64,000 bases of DNA from Desulfoscipio sp. XC116 (GCF_039851975.1 NZ_CP156660.1:3911035-3975034); one strand, 5' to 3'. Counted from the first letter of the stretch, positions 18,913-28,001 are shown. The notes: a model not told the origin generated them from the letters alone. Program-made: numbers and translations.

Positions 18913-21031
18913 GCAGTACGGTGGGCTGGATGCGTTTAAGATCATCGCCGCCCTGCTGGTGATCTGCATCCATACCTCGCCCCTGACTATGTTCAGCGCA
19001 AATGCGGACTTTTTCCTGACCCGGGTCGCCGCCCGGATCGCCGTGCCGTTTTTCCTGATGGTGTCGGGATTTTTTATCCTGCCGCCATATCTGTTTGCCA
19101 AGAGCGGCGATACCCGCCCGTTGCTGCGCTTCCTCAAAAAAGCCGCGCTTTTATATGCTGTGGCAATGGCGATCTATCTGCCGGTCAATCTTTACGCGGG
19201 CCAGTTCAAGGGCCTTGACGCGGCGGGCGTTCTCCGCATGGTCGTATTTGACGGTACGTTCTATCATCTGTGGTACCTGCCGGCCGCTATCCTGGGCGTT
19301 TTGATTGTGTACCTGCTTGGCCGGAAGCTGCCGTTCAAAGCCGTTTTGGGTGTTACCCTGCTGCTGTACGGCATCGGCCTGCTGGGAGATAGCTATTTCG
19401 GCGCGGTTTCCGGCGTGCCGGTACTGTCCACGATCTATGACGCCGTATTCCATGTGTTTTCCTATACCCGCAACGGACTGTTTTACGCTCCTGTTTTTCT
19501 GGCCATGGGAGCATGGTTTGGAAGTCCGGCGCGGCTTTACGGGTTGAAGATAAGCGCGGTTGGCTTTGTCCTCTCTATGGCGTTGGTGTCCGCCGAGGGC
19601 TTCGTCCTGCGCGATCTTGGCTGGCAGCGCCATGACAGCATGTACCTTGCCCTGCTGCCGTGCATGTATTTCCTGTATCAGCTCGTCCTGTCGTGGAACC
19701 GGAAGCCGAGGCCATCTTTGCGGGTTATTGCAACCTGGATTTATCTCATCCATCCCTTTTTTATCGTGGCCGTGCGGGGAGCGGCAAAAGCAGCCGGCCT
19801 TGCGGATGTGCTGGTGCGGAACAGCCTGATTCATTATCTTGCGGTATCCGTGCTGTCCGTCCTGTTTGCCATACTGGCAGCCAAACTGCCCATATCCAGA
19901 AAGCAAAAAGCGTTTCGCAAAGGGCGGGCCTGGATTGAGCTTGACCGCGCCGCGCTGCTTCATAACCTGGAGGCCCTCCGCGCCCTGCTTCCGGACGGAT
20001 GTGAGTTGATGCCCGCCGTTAAAACGAATGCCTATGGACATGGGGCGGTTTTGATCTCGCGAGAGCTGAACAGGCTGGGCGTGAAAGCCTTTTGCGTCGC
20101 CACGGTCCGAGAAGGGGCTGAGCTTCGCCAGAACGGCGTCACAGGGGTTATTTTGATCCTGGGCTATACCCATCCGGGGGGTTTTCCTCTTTTGCGCCGC
20201 TATCACCTGACGCAGAGCGTGCTTGATTTTTCCTACGCAAAAGTCCTCGACAGATATGGAAAAAGCATTCCGGTTCATGTCAAAATTGACACGGGAATGC
20301 GCCGACTGGGAGAGCGCAGCGAAAAGATAGATGAAATCAGCGGGATCTTTCAGTGTCGGAACCTGAAAATTGAGGGCATTTTTACTCACCTGTGCGCAGC
20401 CGATGAATCCTCTCCCGCAAGCACAGCGTTTACAAATGCCCAGGCCAAAGCTTTCTACGACGTGATTGCCGGGCTTCGTCAGCGCGGATTGCCATGCCCG
20501 AAAAAGCATATCGTCAGCAGCTATGGCCTTTTGAACTATCCGGAACTGGCGGAAAATTATGCGCGGATCGGGATCGCGCTTTACGGAACGCTCAGTACCC
20601 GTGCCGACACGGAGCGCAGCGGCGTTTCGCTGGAACCGGTCTTATCCGTAAAAGCGCGCATCGCCTTAGTAAAAGATTTGTTTCAGGGAGAAGCCGCCGG
20701 TTACGGGCTGCAGTTCGTCGCCCCGCGGGACACAAGAGTAGCGGTTGTGACTATCGGATATGGCGACGGCATCCCGCGTTCATTGTCCCACGGCATGGGG
20801 AATGTTTTGATTCACGGCTGCAAAGCGCCGATTGTCGGCCGCATCTGTATGGACCAAATGCTGGCGGATATATCCGACATTCCGGATGTGCAAGCCGGAG
20901 ATGCCGCTGTCATCATCGGACAGTCCGGAGAGGCGAAAATAACCGCCTGTGATCTTGCGGAACAGACAGGGACAATCTCGAATGAAATACTCAGCCGTTT
21001 GGGACAGCGGCTGGAAAGACAGATGGTTTAG
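18899..21031 (+). CDS. vanT: VanT membrane-bound serine racemase
   Basis: This enzyme makes D-serine for the VanG ligase. The N-terminal ~330 residues form an acyltransferase-3-like domain with about ten membrane helices (LDAFKIIAALLVICIHTSPL, VPFFLMVSGFFILP). The C-terminal ~370 residues form an alanine-racemase-type PLP domain with the cofactor lysine in PAVKTNAYGHG and a conserved VGRICMDQMLADI. This two-domain layout is diagnostic of VanT. Two ATGs are possible (18893 and 18899); the second is better spaced (8 bases) from GGAG. It is the last gene of vanG-vanXY-vanT; no vanU, vanW or vanY is present. Confidence 0.93.
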   Translation: MTKDKQYGGLDAFKIIAALLVICIHTSPLTMFSANADFFLTRVAARIAVPFFLMVSGFFILPPYLFAKSGDTRPLLRFLKKAALLYAVAMAIYLPVNLYAGQFKGLDAAGVLRMVVFDGTFYHLWYLPAAILGVLIVYLLGRKLPFKAVLGVTLLLYGIGLLGDSYFGAVSGVPVLSTIYDAVFHVFSYTRNGLFYAPVFLAMGAWFGSPARLYGLKISAVGFVLSMALVSAEGFVLRDLGWQRHDSMYLALLPCMYFLYQLVLSWNRKPRPSLRVIATWIYLIHPFFIVAVRGAAKAAGLADVLVRNSLIHYLAVSVLSVLFAILAAKLPISRKQKAFRKGRAWIELDRAALLHNLEALRALLPDGCELMPAVKTNAYGHGAVLISRELNRLGVKAFCVATVREGAELRQNGVTGVILILGYTHPGGFPLLRRYHLTQSVLDFSYAKVLDRYGKSIPVHVKIDTGMRRLGERSEKIDEISGIFQCRNLKIEGIFTHLCAADESSPASTAFTNAQAKAFYDVIAGLRQRGLPCPKKHIVSSYGLLNYPELAENYARIGIALYGTLSTRADTERSGVSLEPVLSVKARIALVKDLFQGEAAGYGLQFVAPRDTRVAVVTIGYGDGIPRSLSHGMGNVLIHGCKAPIVGRICMDQMLADISDIPDVQAGDAAVIIGQSGEAKITACDLAEQTGTISNEILSRLGQRLERQMV

Positions 21032-21049
21032 ATGGCATATGTATTCATT

Positions 21050-21078
21050 TTGACAACGTATCAATATCTTGATAAAAT
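21050..21078 (+). promoter_or_regulatory. Sigma-A-type promoter for the toxin-antitoxin pair
   Basis: TTGACA (21050-21055), 17 bases, then TAAAAT (21073-21078), one mismatch from the ideal. Transcription would start near 21085. This excludes the TTG at 21069 as the antitoxin start. Confidence 0.7.
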
Positions 21079-21107
21079 ATGAGTATAATCCGGATGGAGG
21101 TGGGGTT

Positions 21108-21380
21108 ATAGCGACTATCAGGCCAAGTTCAGACTTACGCAATAAATACAATGAAATCTCAGAGTTCTGCAACAAATACAATGAGCCGGTGTTTATCACC
21201 AAGAATGGTACAGGTGATCTGGTGATCTTGTCAAATGCGGAGTATGAGCGTTTAAGTGGAAAGTATGAACTGTACCGCCTGCTTGAAGAAGGTCTGGCAT
21301 CCATGAAGAAGGGAACAGGCCGTCCGGCAGAGGAAGTATTTGCTGAAATTGAGAGGGAATTCGGCTTTGACAGAGTATAA
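21108..21380 (+). CDS. Phd/YefM-type antitoxin, apparent AUA start
   Basis: An antitoxin that binds the downstream RelE/ParE-type toxin and its own promoter. The N-terminal fold (MATIRPSSDLRNKYNEISEF, then EPVFITKNGTGDLVILS) is the Phd/YefM DNA-binding part and the C-terminal third is the toxin-binding helix. There is no ATG, GTG or TTG at the expected start. A strong GGAGG ends at 21100 and the codon seven bases later, exactly where relatives have ATG, is ATA (21108). The only other in-frame start, TTG at 21069, lies upstream of the predicted transcript start. It overlaps the toxin gene. Confidence 0.82.
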   Translation: MATIRPSSDLRNKYNEISEFCNKYNEPVFITKNGTGDLVILSNAEYERLSGKYELYRLLEEGLASMKKGTGRPAEEVFAEIEREFGFDRV

Positions 21381-21681
21381 GGTTATTATCGAATCCTCCG
21401 CTCAGAGGGATGCGCAAGGTATTCTCCGTTATATAACGGACACGCTGAAAGAACCTGTGGCTGCCAGGCAAATTTATACATCAATCAAGGAGCAGATTCT
21501 GGCGCTGAGTCAAATGCCGTTGCGGCACAGCGTTGTTCAGGATCAACCGTATGCCGCAATGGGAGTCCGCAAGCTATTGGTTGAAAACTATATCGCATTC
21601 TATATTGGTAATGAAGCAAAGTGCGAAGTACACGTTCTGCGTATCCTCCATAACCGCAGAGAGTGGCAAAATATCTTATAG
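21367..21681 (+). CDS. RelE/ParE-family toxin
   Basis: A toxin of the RelE/ParE superfamily, which either cleaves mRNA on ribosomes or blocks DNA gyrase; the sequence does not decide which. Conserved features are YKVIIESSAQRDAQGILRYI at the N-terminus, VRKLLVENYIAFY in the middle and VHVLRILHNRREW at the end. The TTG at 21367 overlaps the antitoxin end and is preceded by GAGAGG; an ATG at 21340 would add nine residues. The pair may stabilise the van region. Confidence 0.88.
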   Translation: MTEYKVIIESSAQRDAQGILRYITDTLKEPVAARQIYTSIKEQILALSQMPLRHSVVQDQPYAAMGVRKLLVENYIAFYIGNEAKCEVHVLRILHNRREWQNIL

Positions 21682-22060
21682 CTTCTTTAGGCTTGTTGCT
21701 CAATAACACTTTCACATATAAATTCAACACAATTTTGCGGCATATGCCCCGCCGCTTCGCTCTGTCCGCTATTCCACAGTCCCATTGACAACGCCTTTCG
21801 CCTGTCCTTTGGAAGAGGTCGGGGGGTGCGGGGGCAGAGCCACCGCAAAAGCCAATGATTACCGCCCATACAGCGGAGCCGGTTTTGCCGTAGAATGGAG
21901 CCGCCGACAACGGGGCAGGGTCTTATCCTGTTCCCCGTTGTCGGCGGCGCAATGGCACGGCAACATCCACCGCAGCAACCGAATTGCTTGCCTTTTATCT
22001 CCCGTCTGCTTCAGCAAAAAATGGACGTTTGCAAGCACAGCCCGGGATTAGCCCTCGCCC
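21682..22060. other. GC-rich gene-free region with long hairpin and ICE-like text
   Basis: No gene is supported here. It contains a 16-bp perfect inverted repeat (21900-21915 with 21933-21948) extended by four more pairs, without a T run. It also holds GGGGGTGCGGGGGCAGAG near 21825, resembling GC-rich intergenic text in clostridial conjugative elements. I read it as a scar of the element that brought in the van genes; this is inference. Confidence 0.5.
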
Positions 22061-23146
22061 TTAATCCAGTCGGTATTCCGTTCCGTCCACCCTGATTGCC
22101 CGGACCTCGTTGAGATTTAATATCCTGGAAAAATAGCCGGTTGTCACTACTTTGCCGTCCGGATTGCGCTCGCCCATGGTTTGAATGACCAGCGGCGGTT
22201 CCTGTCCCTCGTCGACGATAACCGCGCCACCGCCGCCGGTCACGGTTTCCTCTCCATCGTCAAACGACATCTCAGACAGTAGTTCCTCGCTAGAACCGTC
22301 CTTCATCAGCAAATCTACCGGGACCGTGGGCAACCCGCCTGTCGCCTGTTTTTCCCTGCCGGTTACCAGAACGCCGAGCGGAGAAAGCTGTACCGTTTCC
22401 GGACAATAGTTTTGCTCCTGCTCAGGCTTGGCGTCAATCTTGATTTCCTTGGCCGCCAGGGAGCCGTTGATTTTTACTTTCACTTTCAGCGGGGCGACTG
22501 TTTCCGCCAGGGAAATCGTCAAGGGTGCGTCCGTACAGTCTCTCAGGCTGCTTACCGTGAGGTAATAGTATTTTTTCGCTTTCCCGGCGAATTCAGGCAA
22601 TTCCTCGCAGGAATAGGCGTCAAAACTTCCGGCATCATCCTCGGCTTCCGGTATAAAAAGCCTCGAAACTTCAATGGCTTGCAAATTTAGCGCTTGGCCC
22701 GTTAAATTTTCCAGCGATACCACGATATTGGTTTTGTAGCCGTCCGAAAGCATGCTTTCCACTGTCATTTTATAGGTTTGATCGGCGTCCGCAAGCAGAG
22801 GCGACCAGACATCGTCTTGAACGTTTTGCACACTGGAACCAAATATAGGTTTAAAGAATTCCCAACCGCCTGAAGCGGCCAGCGCCGTTGCGCTGAACAA
22901 GCATAAGACAACGGCAATCAGAATAACCCTGCTGTTTTTTTTCATACCCATCCTCTTTTCTTGATCTTTTTCGCCGGGACCGCCTGCCGGGCCCGACTCC
23001 TGTTCAACCTGCTCCCGCAATTTGGCGCGGGCGATCTGCGCAATTCTTTGCTGGGAAGGACATAAGCCGGTAGTATTTTCAATCTCCATGTTTTCATAGA
23101 AACTGCCGTCCAGGCGGGAACACAACTCGCTTATTCTAACTCTCAC
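22061..23146 (-). CDS. Probable membrane anti-sigma factor with extracytoplasmic domain
   Basis: A 361-residue protein with a cytoplasmic N-terminus of about 70 residues, a single membrane helix (VILIAVVLCLFSATALAA, ~74-92) and a large extracytoplasmic C-terminal domain rich in beta-strand text. This layout, and its position directly after an ECF sigma gene with an 11-base overlap, points to a regulator holding the sigma factor at the membrane, similar to DUF4179-type proteins. The N-terminus lacks a clear zinc-binding HxxxCxxC motif, so the binding mode is not the classical ZAS type. Signal unknown. Confidence 0.75.
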   Translation of the reverse strand: MRVRISELCSRLDGSFYENMEIENTTGLCPSQQRIAQIARAKLREQVEQESGPAGGPGEKDQEKRMGMKKNSRVILIAVVLCLFSATALAASGGWEFFKPIFGSSVQNVQDDVWSPLLADADQTYKMTVESMLSDGYKTNIVVSLENLTGQALNLQAIEVSRLFIPEAEDDAGSFDAYSCEELPEFAGKAKKYYYLTVSSLRDCTDAPLTISLAETVAPLKVKVKINGSLAAKEIKIDAKPEQEQNYCPETVQLSPLGVLVTGREKQATGGLPTVPVDLLMKDGSSEELLSEMSFDDGEETVTGGGGAVIVDEGQEPPLVIQTMGERNPDGKVVTTGYFSRILNLNEVRAIRVDGTEYRLD

Positions 23147-23693
23147 AGCCGTAGCCCCTTCCTTCCAACATTAATTTTATTTTCTTTCGACACCTGTGGA
23201 GCTTGGTTTTAACAGTGGACGGATTTACAGCAAGTTTCCGCGCAATCGCCTGTACCGGTTGGCCGAAAAAGTAAAACCGGATAAAAATTTCGCGATCAGG
23301 TTCGCTGAACTGCCCAACAGCCTCGTTGATTATTTCCGCCTTTTCACGCTTCACCGTCAACTCATCCGGGCCACCCGTTCCGCTAAGCATCAGCGCATCT
23401 TCTTCCAGCGGAATAAGTGCCGGCTTGTTTTGGCGCAGGCGGCTCAAGGTAGTGTTGCGCGCAATCTGGGCCAGGTAGGGTCTCAGCGTACAATTTTCCC
23501 GGAGCTTCGCACCGCTGTTCCATACCGCCAGGAAGACATCCGCCGCGATTTCCTCAACATCCTCCACCCTGAGCGCCTCATGGGAAAGGTTGCAAACGAT
23601 AGCCGCAACATAACTGCCATAGCGTTCCATCAGCATGGTCAACCCTTGTTCTTCCCCGGCTTTTATTTTCTGAATGATAACGTTATCAGCCAT
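23136..23693 (-). CDS. ECF-type RNA polymerase sigma factor
   Basis: A 185-residue alternative sigma factor. Region 2 is at ~10-75 (LTMLMERYGSYVAAIV, DVEEIAADVFLAVW) and region 4 is at ~115-175 (EPDREIFIRFYFFGQPVQAIARKL, NPSTVKTKLHRCRKKIK). GGAAG lies before the ATG at 23693. It is co-transcribed with the anti-sigma gene and probably autoregulated, but no -35/-10 ECF pair could be assigned upstream. Confidence 0.92.
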   Translation of the reverse strand: MADNVIIQKIKAGEEQGLTMLMERYGSYVAAIVCNLSHEALRVEDVEEIAADVFLAVWNSGAKLRENCTLRPYLAQIARNTTLSRLRQNKPALIPLEEDALMLSGTGGPDELTVKREKAEIINEAVGQFSEPDREIFIRFYFFGQPVQAIARKLAVNPSTVKTKLHRCRKKIKLMLEGRGYGCES

Positions 23694-23991
23694 TTTTTCT
23701 TCCTTTCACATCGGACGCGTCATCTATCAATACGCAATAAGGGGAGAAAGGTTTCACTTGTTTTGGGAAATTTTTATTTTTGATCGTATAAGCCAGGTAT
23801 CCAAAGAAGTACGAGTATTGGCGGCCTCATGTACCGGACGTCGTATACAAATATCCGGACTGCGTTATCCCAATGTATCTTTATAATGATTTTAATTAAA
23901 ATCCATATTTTTTTGATATAATAAACTGATTAATTTTAATCCGCCAAATAAGAAATTATCTAATTGGACATTCTAAAGTAGGAGGACAAAT

Positions 23992-26900
23992 ATGCCGAGA
24001 AGAACCGACATCAATAAAATTTTAATCATCGGCTCGGGACCGATAGTAATCGGACAAGCTTGTGAATTTGACTATTCCGGAACTCAGGCTTGCAAAGCCC
24101 TGAGAAAATTGGGTTACCAAATTGTTTTAGTCAACTCAAATCCCGCTACCATTATGACCGACCCGGAAATCGCGGATGTAATTTATATTGAACCGCTGAA
24201 TTTAAAGAGCCTGACCAACATAATAGCCAAGGAGCGCCCTGACGGGCTGCTGCCCAATTTAGGCGGCCAATCGGCTTTAAACTTATGCTCCGAGCTGGAC
24301 AAGGCCGGTGTTTTAAAACAATACGCGGTCAAAGTGATCGGCGTGCAAATTGACGCTATTGAGCGTGGCGAAGACCGCATCGCCTTCAAAGAAACGATGA
24401 ACCGGCTGGGTATCGAAATGCCCCGCAGCAAACCGGCCTACAGTGTTGAGGAAGCGGAAAAAATCGCTCAGGAACTTGGCTATCCGGTAGTTATCCGGCC
24501 GGCTTACACCATGGGAGGCACCGGCGGCGGTTTGGTTTACAATGTTGAGGAGCTAAGAACCGTGGCCAACCGGGGCATCACAGTCAGCCTGGTGGGACAA
24601 ATACTGGTAGAAGAATCAGTGCTTGGCTGGGAGGAACTGGAGCTGGAAGTTGTTCGGGACGCTAAAAATCAGATGCTGACCGTTTGTTTTATCGAAAACA
24701 TTGACGCCATGGGCGTACACACCGGTGATTCCTTCTGTGCGGCCCCCATGCTGACCATTAGCCCGGAACTGCAGCAGCGATTGCAAAAATACGCCTATGA
24801 CATAGTGGAAGCCATAGAAGTAATCGGCGGGACCAATGTCCAATTTGCTCATGACCCTGAAACCGGACGGATTGTGATTATTGAGATAAACCCGCGCACT
24901 TCCCGTTCGTCCGCCTTAGCTTCCAAAGCGACCGGCTTTCCCATCGCCTTAATCTCGGCCATGCTGGCAGCCGGCTTAACTCTTGACGAAATCCCATACT
25001 GGAAGGAAGGCACCCTGGATAAATACACCCCTTCCGGTGATTATGTGGTCATCAAGTTTGCCCGCTGGGCCTTTGAAAAGTTTCCCGGCTCCCAGGATAA
25101 GCTGGGGACTCAAATGCGGGCGGTCGGTGAAGTAATGAGCATCGGCAAAAACTATAAGGAAGCCTTCCAAAAAGCTATCCGCTCCCTGGAAACAGGCCGT
25201 TACGGGTTGGGCTTTGCCAAAGATTTCAACCACCGTTCCCTGGAAGAACTGCTGCATCTGCTGGCTGAGCCGTCCAGCGAACGCCAGTTTATGATGTATG
25301 AGGCATTGCGCAAAGGCGCGGATATCGATCAGCTTTACCGGTTGACCTATATCAAGCCGTGGTTTATCCGGCAAATGCAAGAGCTCGTTGCGCTGGAAGA
25401 ACAAATTCTAAAGCATAAACACGGGCGCCTGCCGGACGAATTGCTGGTCCGGGCTAAAAAAGACGGTTTTGCCGACCGCTATTTGGCAATGCTGCTGGAT
25501 GTGCCGGAAAAAGAAATTCGTGAGCGCAGAACCGCTTTGGGGGTTATCGAAGGGTGGGAAGCCGTACCGGTAAGCGGTGTTGAGAATGCGGCCTACTATT
25601 TCTCCACCTACAACGCCCCTGATCAAACCACGGCCACCGACCGGCCAAAGGTAATGATTCTGGGCGGCGGTCCGAACCGGATCGGCCAGGGCATTGAGTT
25701 TGACTACTGCTGCGTTCATGCAGCCTTTGCCCTGCGCGATATGGGCTTTGAGACGGTTATCGTCAACTGCAACCCGGAAACAGTCTCCACCGATTACGAC
25801 ACCTCCGACAAGCTGTACTTTGAACCATTAACAGTGGAAGATGTGTTAAGCATATACGAAAAGGAAAAACCCCTGGGGGTAATCATCCAGTTCGGCGGGC
25901 AAACCCCCTTAAATATTGCCGGCGAGCTGGCTAAAGCAGGGGTAAACATATTCGGTACTTCTCCTGATACCATAGATTTAGCCGAAGACCGCGACCGGTT
26001 CCGCCGGATTATGGAAAAACTCGATATTCCCATGCCGGAATCCGGTATGGCGGTAAACCTTACGGAAGCCCTGGCCATCGCCAACCGGATTGGCTATCCT
26101 TTAATGGTTCGCCCGTCATATGTTTTAGGCGGCCGCGGCATGGAAGTTGTTTACGACGAGGCTATGCTCCGCCGGTACCTGGCTGCCGCGGTTGAAGTTA
26201 CTCCGGAAAGACCGATTTTAATCGATAAATTCCTCAGTAACGCTATTGAAGCGGAAGCCGACGCCATAGCCGACGGAACCGAGGCCTTTGTACCGACAGT
26301 GATGCAGCATATTGAACTGGCGGGCATCCACTCCGGGGACTCGGCCTGTGTGATACCGCCGGTAAATATCCCGGCCAAGCATATTGATAACATTGTCAGC
26401 TATACGCAAAAGATAGCCGGGGAGCTCGGGGTAGTCGGCCTGATGAACATGCAGTACGCCATCGCCGACGATAAGGTTTATGTTCTGGAAGCCAATCCAA
26501 GAGCCTCACGGACAGTTCCCCTGGTATCGAAAGTCTGCAATATCCAAATGGCCCGGATGGCCACGGAAATAATGTTGGCGGACAAAACCGGCGCCAAGTC
26601 TCCCGTTAAAAAGCTTGCCTCCAAAACAATTCCTCATTTCGGGGTAAAAGAGGCGGTCTTCCCTTTTAATATGTTCCAGGAGGTCGACCCGCTGCTGGGA
26701 CCGGAAATGCGCTCCACCGGAGAAGTACTGGGCATTGCCGATTCATTTGAGCTGGCCTATTACAAAGCCCAGGAAGCGACTCAGTCCCCCCTGCCCATAT
26801 CCGGAACGGTTCTGATCAGTGTGACCGACCAAGATAAACCGGCCGCACTGGAAACAGCCGGTTTATTCAGCAAATTAGGCTTTCGTATTAAAGCAACGGA

Positions 26901-27219
26901 AGGAACCCATAAATTTCTTAAAGAGAACGGGATCATATCCGAAGAGATTAAAAAATTGTTCCAAGGTCGTCCCAATATAATCGACGGCATTAAAAATAAA
27001 GAGATCAACCTGGTTATCAACACCCCGTCAGGAAAACGCAGCCAGCATGACGACTCTTATATACGCAAGGCGGCCATTAAATATAAAGTACCTTATATCA
27101 CCACCACGGCGGCAGCCCTGGCCAGTGCAAGGGGCATCGCGGCGTATAAAGAAAATAATACACAAGTCAATTTGAAATCTTTACAAGAGTATCATGCGGA
27201 CATTATCGATACCCTGTAA
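23992..27219 (+). CDS. carB: Carbamoyl-phosphate synthase large subunit
   Basis: CarB makes carbamoyl phosphate from ammonia, bicarbonate and two ATP for pyrimidine and arginine synthesis. The 1075-residue protein has two homologous halves, each with an ATP-grasp domain (GSGPIVIGQACEFDYSG in the first, GGGPNRIGQGIEFDYCC in the second) and a C-terminal methylglyoxal synthase-like allosteric domain (~940-1075). GGAGG precedes the ATG. The small glutaminase subunit carA is not adjacent, although the two are usually together. The 300 bases upstream are AT-rich with no recognised leader. Confidence 0.96.
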   Translation: MPRRTDINKILIIGSGPIVIGQACEFDYSGTQACKALRKLGYQIVLVNSNPATIMTDPEIADVIYIEPLNLKSLTNIIAKERPDGLLPNLGGQSALNLCSELDKAGVLKQYAVKVIGVQIDAIERGEDRIAFKETMNRLGIEMPRSKPAYSVEEAEKIAQELGYPVVIRPAYTMGGTGGGLVYNVEELRTVANRGITVSLVGQILVEESVLGWEELELEVVRDAKNQMLTVCFIENIDAMGVHTGDSFCAAPMLTISPELQQRLQKYAYDIVEAIEVIGGTNVQFAHDPETGRIVIIEINPRTSRSSALASKATGFPIALISAMLAAGLTLDEIPYWKEGTLDKYTPSGDYVVIKFARWAFEKFPGSQDKLGTQMRAVGEVMSIGKNYKEAFQKAIRSLETGRYGLGFAKDFNHRSLEELLHLLAEPSSERQFMMYEALRKGADIDQLYRLTYIKPWFIRQMQELVALEEQILKHKHGRLPDELLVRAKKDGFADRYLAMLLDVPEKEIRERRTALGVIEGWEAVPVSGVENAAYYFSTYNAPDQTTATDRPKVMILGGGPNRIGQGIEFDYCCVHAAFALRDMGFETVIVNCNPETVSTDYDTSDKLYFEPLTVEDVLSIYEKEKPLGVIIQFGGQTPLNIAGELAKAGVNIFGTSPDTIDLAEDRDRFRRIMEKLDIPMPESGMAVNLTEALAIANRIGYPLMVRPSYVLGGRGMEVVYDEAMLRRYLAAAVEVTPERPILIDKFLSNAIEAEADAIADGTEAFVPTVMQHIELAGIHSGDSACVIPPVNIPAKHIDNIVSYTQKIAGELGVVGLMNMQYAIADDKVYVLEANPRASRTVPLVSKVCNIQMARMATEIMLADKTGAKSPVKKLASKTIPHFGVKEAVFPFNMFQEVDPLLGPEMRSTGEVLGIADSFELAYYKAQEATQSPLPISGTVLISVTDQDKPAALETAGLFSKLGFRIKATEGTHKFLKENGIISEEIKKLFQGRPNIIDGIKNKEINLVINTPSGKRSQHDDSYIRKAAIKYKVPYITTTAAALASARGIAAYKENNTQVNLKSLQEYHADIIDTL

Positions 27220-27225
27220 AATGAC

Positions 27226-27390
27226 GAACTTCAGACGTCGCAGGTTGTATGCATGGCAATGACAAACCAACTATATCTTCATCTTTTTACGGGCCGCATT
27301 TAGCGGCGTATCTACACAGCGCAACACCGAAGGGAGTGTCGCAAAACTACTTTTTTGGAGTAGTAAGCGACGCTCCCTTCCTTTTACAAA
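27226..27390. repeat. Dispersed repeats E (single unit) and D (palindromic half)
   Basis: 27226-27262 is the reverse complement of the unit found twice at 62031-62107 (CATACAACCTGYGACG core). 27330-27385 is an imperfect palindrome, GGGAGTGTCGC ... GCGACGCTCCC, around CTACTTTTTTGGAGTAG; it matches the end of the repeat at 43496-43618. Bases 27390-27597 hold only the promoter region of the next gene. Confidence 0.65.
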
Positions 27391-27597
27391 ATTAAAGCCG
27401 GTCTAAAAACTCATTTCAACCTGTCTTTTATCATCCGGATAATATTACAGCGCAAATTACTTCTTAAGCAAAGTTTTCGTCGTCTTGATAAATGCCGGCA
27501 ATACCAGGCAATCAATATATATTTATATTTTATTGGAAATATGTAACTCATCTGCCTTGTTGTGCATATTGTAGAATAAATGTCAGGGGGGATTTAT

Positions 27598-27984
27598 ATG
27601 GATAATCAATGGTTGAAATGTGTAGAAATGGCTATGTGCATGGAACTCAAAAAGATATGTCTTATTTCTGAACTGGTCCAACAAATTCCATCACCAGCAA
27701 GACGGGATGCTGTTTTAAGAGAACTTAGGGAAGAGGCCGGCGAAGCAAGTTTCTGGAATACCATATATTGTTGCTCTTATGATAATTGCGCTCACCCCCC
27801 CGGTTACGCTCCCGGCTGCAATCCCGGTTGTGATCCGAATTATGGACCGGGTTATGGACCGGGCCCTGGATGCGGACCGGGTTATTGCCCGGGATACGCG
27901 CCGGGATGCGGACCGGGCTATGTACCGGCAGAGTCGTACAAAACCAAGCAAGAAGAGGAAAAAAAAGATAAGAAAGATGAATAA
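27598..27984 (+). CDS. Small protein with Gly-Pro-Tyr-Cys repeat tail
   Basis: I do not recognise this 128-residue protein. The first ~60 residues are helical (VEMAMCMELKKICLISELVQ). The middle ~55 residues are a low-complexity tract built on GYxPGCxPG and GYGPG, with nine or more GPG/PG units and seven cysteines. The tail is highly charged (KQEEEKKDKKDE). GGGGGGA precedes the ATG at 27598. The composition resembles spore-coat or surface structural proteins, or metal-binding tails, but no function can be assigned. A small helical protein follows 17 bases later in the same operon. Confidence 0.75.
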   Translation: MDNQWLKCVEMAMCMELKKICLISELVQQIPSPARRDAVLRELREEAGEASFWNTIYCCSYDNCAHPPGYAPGCNPGCDPNYGPGYGPGPGCGPGYCPGYAPGCGPGYVPAESYKTKQEEEKKDKKDE

Positions 27985-28001
27985 AAGGAGGTCTCAGGGT
28001 A

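Noticed and set aside
19151-20509. 452-codon open frame antisense to vanT
   Set aside because: It is the complement of a high-GC gene with intact racemase motifs on the other strand; its translation is low-complexity, rich in His, Gln and Arg, with no family and no ribosome site.
21069-21071. TTG as the antitoxin start
   Set aside because: It lies upstream of the predicted transcript start, has no ribosome site and adds residues absent from the family.
27780-27925. Regular short repeats in DNA that might suggest a CRISPR or minisatellite
   Set aside because: They are codons for GYxPG units inside a real gene, with no spacers.
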